14,671 bases of DNA from assembly GCA_026770585.1 (NCBI GenBank), contig MU646436.1:638538-653208 (forward strand), given 5' to 3'. Below, piece after piece: positions 12,471 to 14,671 of this stretch (position 1 is its first letter; every line of letters starts with the position of its first letter). This stretch comes from Baffinella frigidus (Eukaryota > Cryptophyceae > Cryptomonadales > Baffinellaceae). The position numbers and the translations under genes are program-made. The notes beneath the pieces are model-generated. The model saw only the letters and a list, made by a program, of their open reading frames with translations. It was not told the origin of the DNA and ran no database searches.

Positions 12471-12662
12471 CTTGCGCCATTCCGCAGACTGCCTCAGGCC
12501 TGCGGACTTGAAACACGCCTCCGCGACCCAAGCGCACACGAAGACAATGCCGCCGAGAATCGTGAACTGGAGGCAGATCTCGTTCATGGTGTCGCCAATG
12601 CTCCTCGTCCCATTTCCGGCAAACATTGTGCCCGCTCCGGCGATCAGATCGCTGAAGAGGAT
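12471..12662 (-). CDS. ABCB-type ABC transporter exon B (TM1 end to TM2)
   Basis: Sixty-four codons: begins ILFSDLIAGAGTMF, matching the (L/V)FG(D/N)LI that ends TM1, then an extracellular stretch with a possible N-glycosylation site (NGT), then hydrophobic TM2 (FTILGGIVFVCAWVAEACF) and a basic end (LRQSAEWRK). Donor AAG|GTTGCC, phase 0, runs into AYIKAI. An acceptor GGCAG at 12664-12663 is used; ATTTCCAG further upstream is an in-frame alternative. ABCB proteins pump lipids, peptides or drugs across membranes; the substrate is unknown here. Confidence 0.8.
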
Positions 12663-12867
12663 CTGCCGTGTGGCGCGTTGCCTCAGGTTTGGCTGGAAAT
12701 GTGGGGGGCTTCGCAACAAAGCGGTCGAGGAGTGCACGCGCTCCCCTCCTCGAGTTAGCACCCAGATCAGGGTACTTCAGATTGTTGGACAGATCTGGGG
12801 GAGGAGGAGAAAAGAACAGCCGATCTGGGGGCAGGAGGAGGAAGCAGTCGCATATCGGCGTTCCTAC

Positions 12868-12990
12868 CTTCACTGGCCTTGCTGAGGGTGGAATAGTTCA
12901 CGCCCGTCGTGATACGCTCGTTGTCGACCGGGACGTCGCCCCCCTCGGCGAACCCTAGGTCAGAAGTCATGACGGTGTCCACCATTTCCG
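12868..12990 (-). CDS. Possible upstream exon of the ABC gene
   Basis: An open stretch starts after TTTTTTACAG and ends GAAG|GTAGGA. It codes EMVDTVMTSDLGFAEGGD and on to NYSTLSKASE. ATG at 12985 has G at -3 and +4, so it could also be a first coding exon. It does not join exon B in frame directly and lacks the expected first membrane segment. The product is not recognised; kept because both splice sites are good. Confidence 0.4.
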
Positions 12991-13164
12991 CTGTAAAAAA
13001 ATAAGGGGGCGCAACCTGAACGTACCGGTACGTGATTTGTCAGCACAGGGCCCTGGGCATGGTCCTACTGTAGGGTCCTAGGGGGAGGCGGCTGAACGCG
13101 ACTGCTACCTGAACGCGTCGTTCTGTACAGTTGTGGGACCTGCATCAAGCAGGTGGTGTACCGT

Positions 13165-13369
13165 TATCCCCTAAGTGACCATAGGGCGAATATTCGCCCG
13201 TGGACGCCCTAGGCAGGTCCTAGGGCCCTACCGTAGGGCGCATGAGCCTCCTGGTCACTTAAGGGTCATCTTAAGTGCCCATGCCGCCCAATTTGGCGGC
13301 CAAGAGGTCCTAGGCAGGTCCTAGGGCCCTACCGTAGGGCGTATGAGCCTACTGGTCACTTAAGGGATA
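13165..13369. mobile_element. Composite double family B element, copy 4
   Basis: TATCCCCTAAGTGACCATAG at the left and GGTCACTTAAGGGATA at the right, with an internal junction GGTCACTTAAGGGTCATCTT near 13253-13272. Each half contains AGGCAGGTCCTAGGGCCCTA then CCGTAGGGCG.ATGAGCCT. Confidence 0.88.
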
Positions 13370-13458
13370 ACAGGGGAGTGTCGACGAGGGCGTTAGGTGC
13401 TGGATGGGTGGTCCCAGAGGGGGAGCGCGCGCAGGGAAACCTCTGTACACTCCAATGT

Positions 13459-13582
13459 ACAGGGGTACCTCGCCCATAAGAAATCGCACCCTCCCCAGGG
13501 ACCACCGTAGGGCCCTAGGCATACCGCTACTGTAGGCTCCTAGCTAGAGGTTGCAACTTTCTGATGGGCGAGGAACCCCTGT
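13459..13582. mobile_element. Family A element, copy 4
   Basis: ACAGGGGTACCTCGCCCATA with AGAAA at the left and TTTCTGATGGGCGAGG.ACCC at the right. The middle ACCGTAGGGCCCTAGGCAT is shared with family B. Confidence 0.85.
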
Positions 13583-14178
13583 AGCAGGACGATCGTGAGC
13601 CGCGGTTGTCTCTGAGGCGGGCCCGTTTCTCAAGGCTCTCAGACTTTTGTATCACTCAACTCAAGGCCCAAGGGCCTGTTTTAGGACCTGCATCGAGAGT
13701 AGTAAAGAAGAAGAGAAGAGCCGCGAGAGTCCCAGGGCCGCCTTTACTCCACTCCTCCACCCCTCCATTCCACAAATAGCTCAGCTGGCACCCAGCGAGC
13801 GCGGGCCCTGCCCCTTCCTTGCCCTGCTCCTCCCCCACGCGAACCGTGCGGTGCGCTTACTCGTACATGGTCTTTGTGTAGGTCGCGGCTGCGAACGAAG
13901 GGACCACAGTGTCAGCCAGGGTCGCAAGAGAGGTTTGGATACGAGGGTCGCAAGAGAGGTTTCGATCGCAGTATGAGGCGCAACACCCCCCCGGGCGACT
14001 GTTGACTGAACCGGGAAGGCTTCGTACCAGTACCTCCAAGACTGCCTCAGAAAAAGCCCCCGATCTCAACCGAGCTACGCATCACGCTCCATGCGGGCCC
14101 TGTCAAGTCAGGCCACGCCCGATTCCAAAAAAACCTACCCGCAGCTGTACCTGCTCTTCGCTAACCCTCTCGAACACC
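13583..14178. other. Stretch without a defensible gene
   Basis: Contains a short tandem duplication on the plus strand (GGGTCGCAAGAGAGGTTT at 13919 and 13945). Short open frames exist on both strands, but none has a recognisable motif or consistent splice frame. Confidence 0.6.
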
Positions 14179-14180
14179 TA

Positions 14181-14355
14181 CAGGGGTACCTCGCTCACAA
14201 GAAAGCGCCTCCCCCTGGGACCCTGCATCAGGCCTATGCCTAGGGCCCTAGGGTAGTCCCCAGGGGAGGTGCGCTTTCTTCTGAGTGAGGTACCCCTGGA
14301 CAGGGGTAACTCGATTACCCCCCCACACACCCCAGGACCCTGCAAGGTCCTGGGA
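14181..14355. mobile_element. Family A element, copy 5, plus a shortened neighbour
   Basis: 14181-14298 has CAGGGGTACCTCGCTCACAA and TTCTGAGTGAGGTACCCCTG ends with paired GAAAGCGCC/GCGCTTTC. Immediately after it, CAGGGGTAACTCG (14301) starts a short hairpin, CCAGGACCCTGCAAGGTCCTGG. 14356-14671 shows no identified feature. Confidence 0.85.
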
Positions 14356-14671
14356 GGGGAGGGGCGGACAGCCCTGCTCGCAAGCCCCCCGCCCCCTCCC
14401 TGCCCGCCCCCTCCCATCCCTACACATCCGACGCACCCTACACATCCTACACATCCTTCACCTCCCACCCACCCAAAACCTAACGCCCTTCTCGACACCC
14501 CCCTGGTGCAATATCTCGTCGATGAAGTTCCCACAATGGTACAACACTGCGCGCCGTCCAGGCAACCGTCGCAGGAGACCCGTGATGTTCGCGAACGCAA
14601 CAACCACCCTTGCTGCGCTAGCCGATCCTCAACACGGTTGTCAGGAAGTGATGCAGGCAGCTGCACTCGTT

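Noticed and set aside
12061-12873. Single 270-codon minus-strand frame
   Set aside because: It crosses the ABC exons in mixed frames and the telomere-like intron; the real homology switches frame and is explained by splicing.
13861-13888. Possible minus-strand exon (ATYTKTMYE) between TTCGCAG and GTAAGC
   Set aside because: Good splice sites, but only 28 bases, no frame fits the next candidate exon, and no family match.
14500-14640. Minus-strand open stretch containing VVVAFANITGLLRRLPG
   Set aside because: Looks protein-like, but I found no family, and the window ends before a boundary can be set.

Overview
This window looks like nuclear DNA from a unicellular eukaryote, probably an alga or other protist. 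Short, phase-compatible coding blocks are separated by long introns. There are no bacterial-style operons. Long tracts of degenerate CCCTAAA/TTTAGGG (plant and algal telomere type) and many short inverted-repeat elements fill the non-coding DNA. I cannot name the species. The GT donors are far from the GTRAGT consensus, which would suit several algal lineages.

About 171-11014 (+): the 3' part of one large, intron-rich PP2C-family (PPM) protein phosphatase gene. I can place 13 exons totalling about 300 codons, spread over almost 11 kb. In order they give the AF..MD helix, a low-complexity linker, GCTA, GDSRAVL, SVDHKP, LSRAIGD, ITAEPD, CDGIWD, VRQRL and finally GGDNMT followed by a stop. The N-terminal DGHGG metal motif is not here and should lie upstream of base 1. 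The introns are not plain filler: many contain partial, decayed copies of the neighbouring exon edge (exons 3, 4, 5, 9, 10, 11 and 12), often with a usable-looking splice site still attached. That is the most unusual feature of the window.

About 11015-12138: intergenic DNA filled with two families of short hairpin-like elements, some tandem or composite.

About 12139-12990 (-): exons of the N-terminal membrane domain of an ABCB/P-glycoprotein-type ABC transporter, convergent with the phosphatase. Only about 1.1 kb separates its last recognisable exon from the phosphatase stop, too little for the rest of a transporter at this locus's intron size, so it is probably a truncated copy.

About 12991-14671: no gene I can defend, with further copies of the same hairpin elements. 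The two gene pieces show no functional link. I see no CRISPR, prokaryotic element, rRNA or convincing tRNA.
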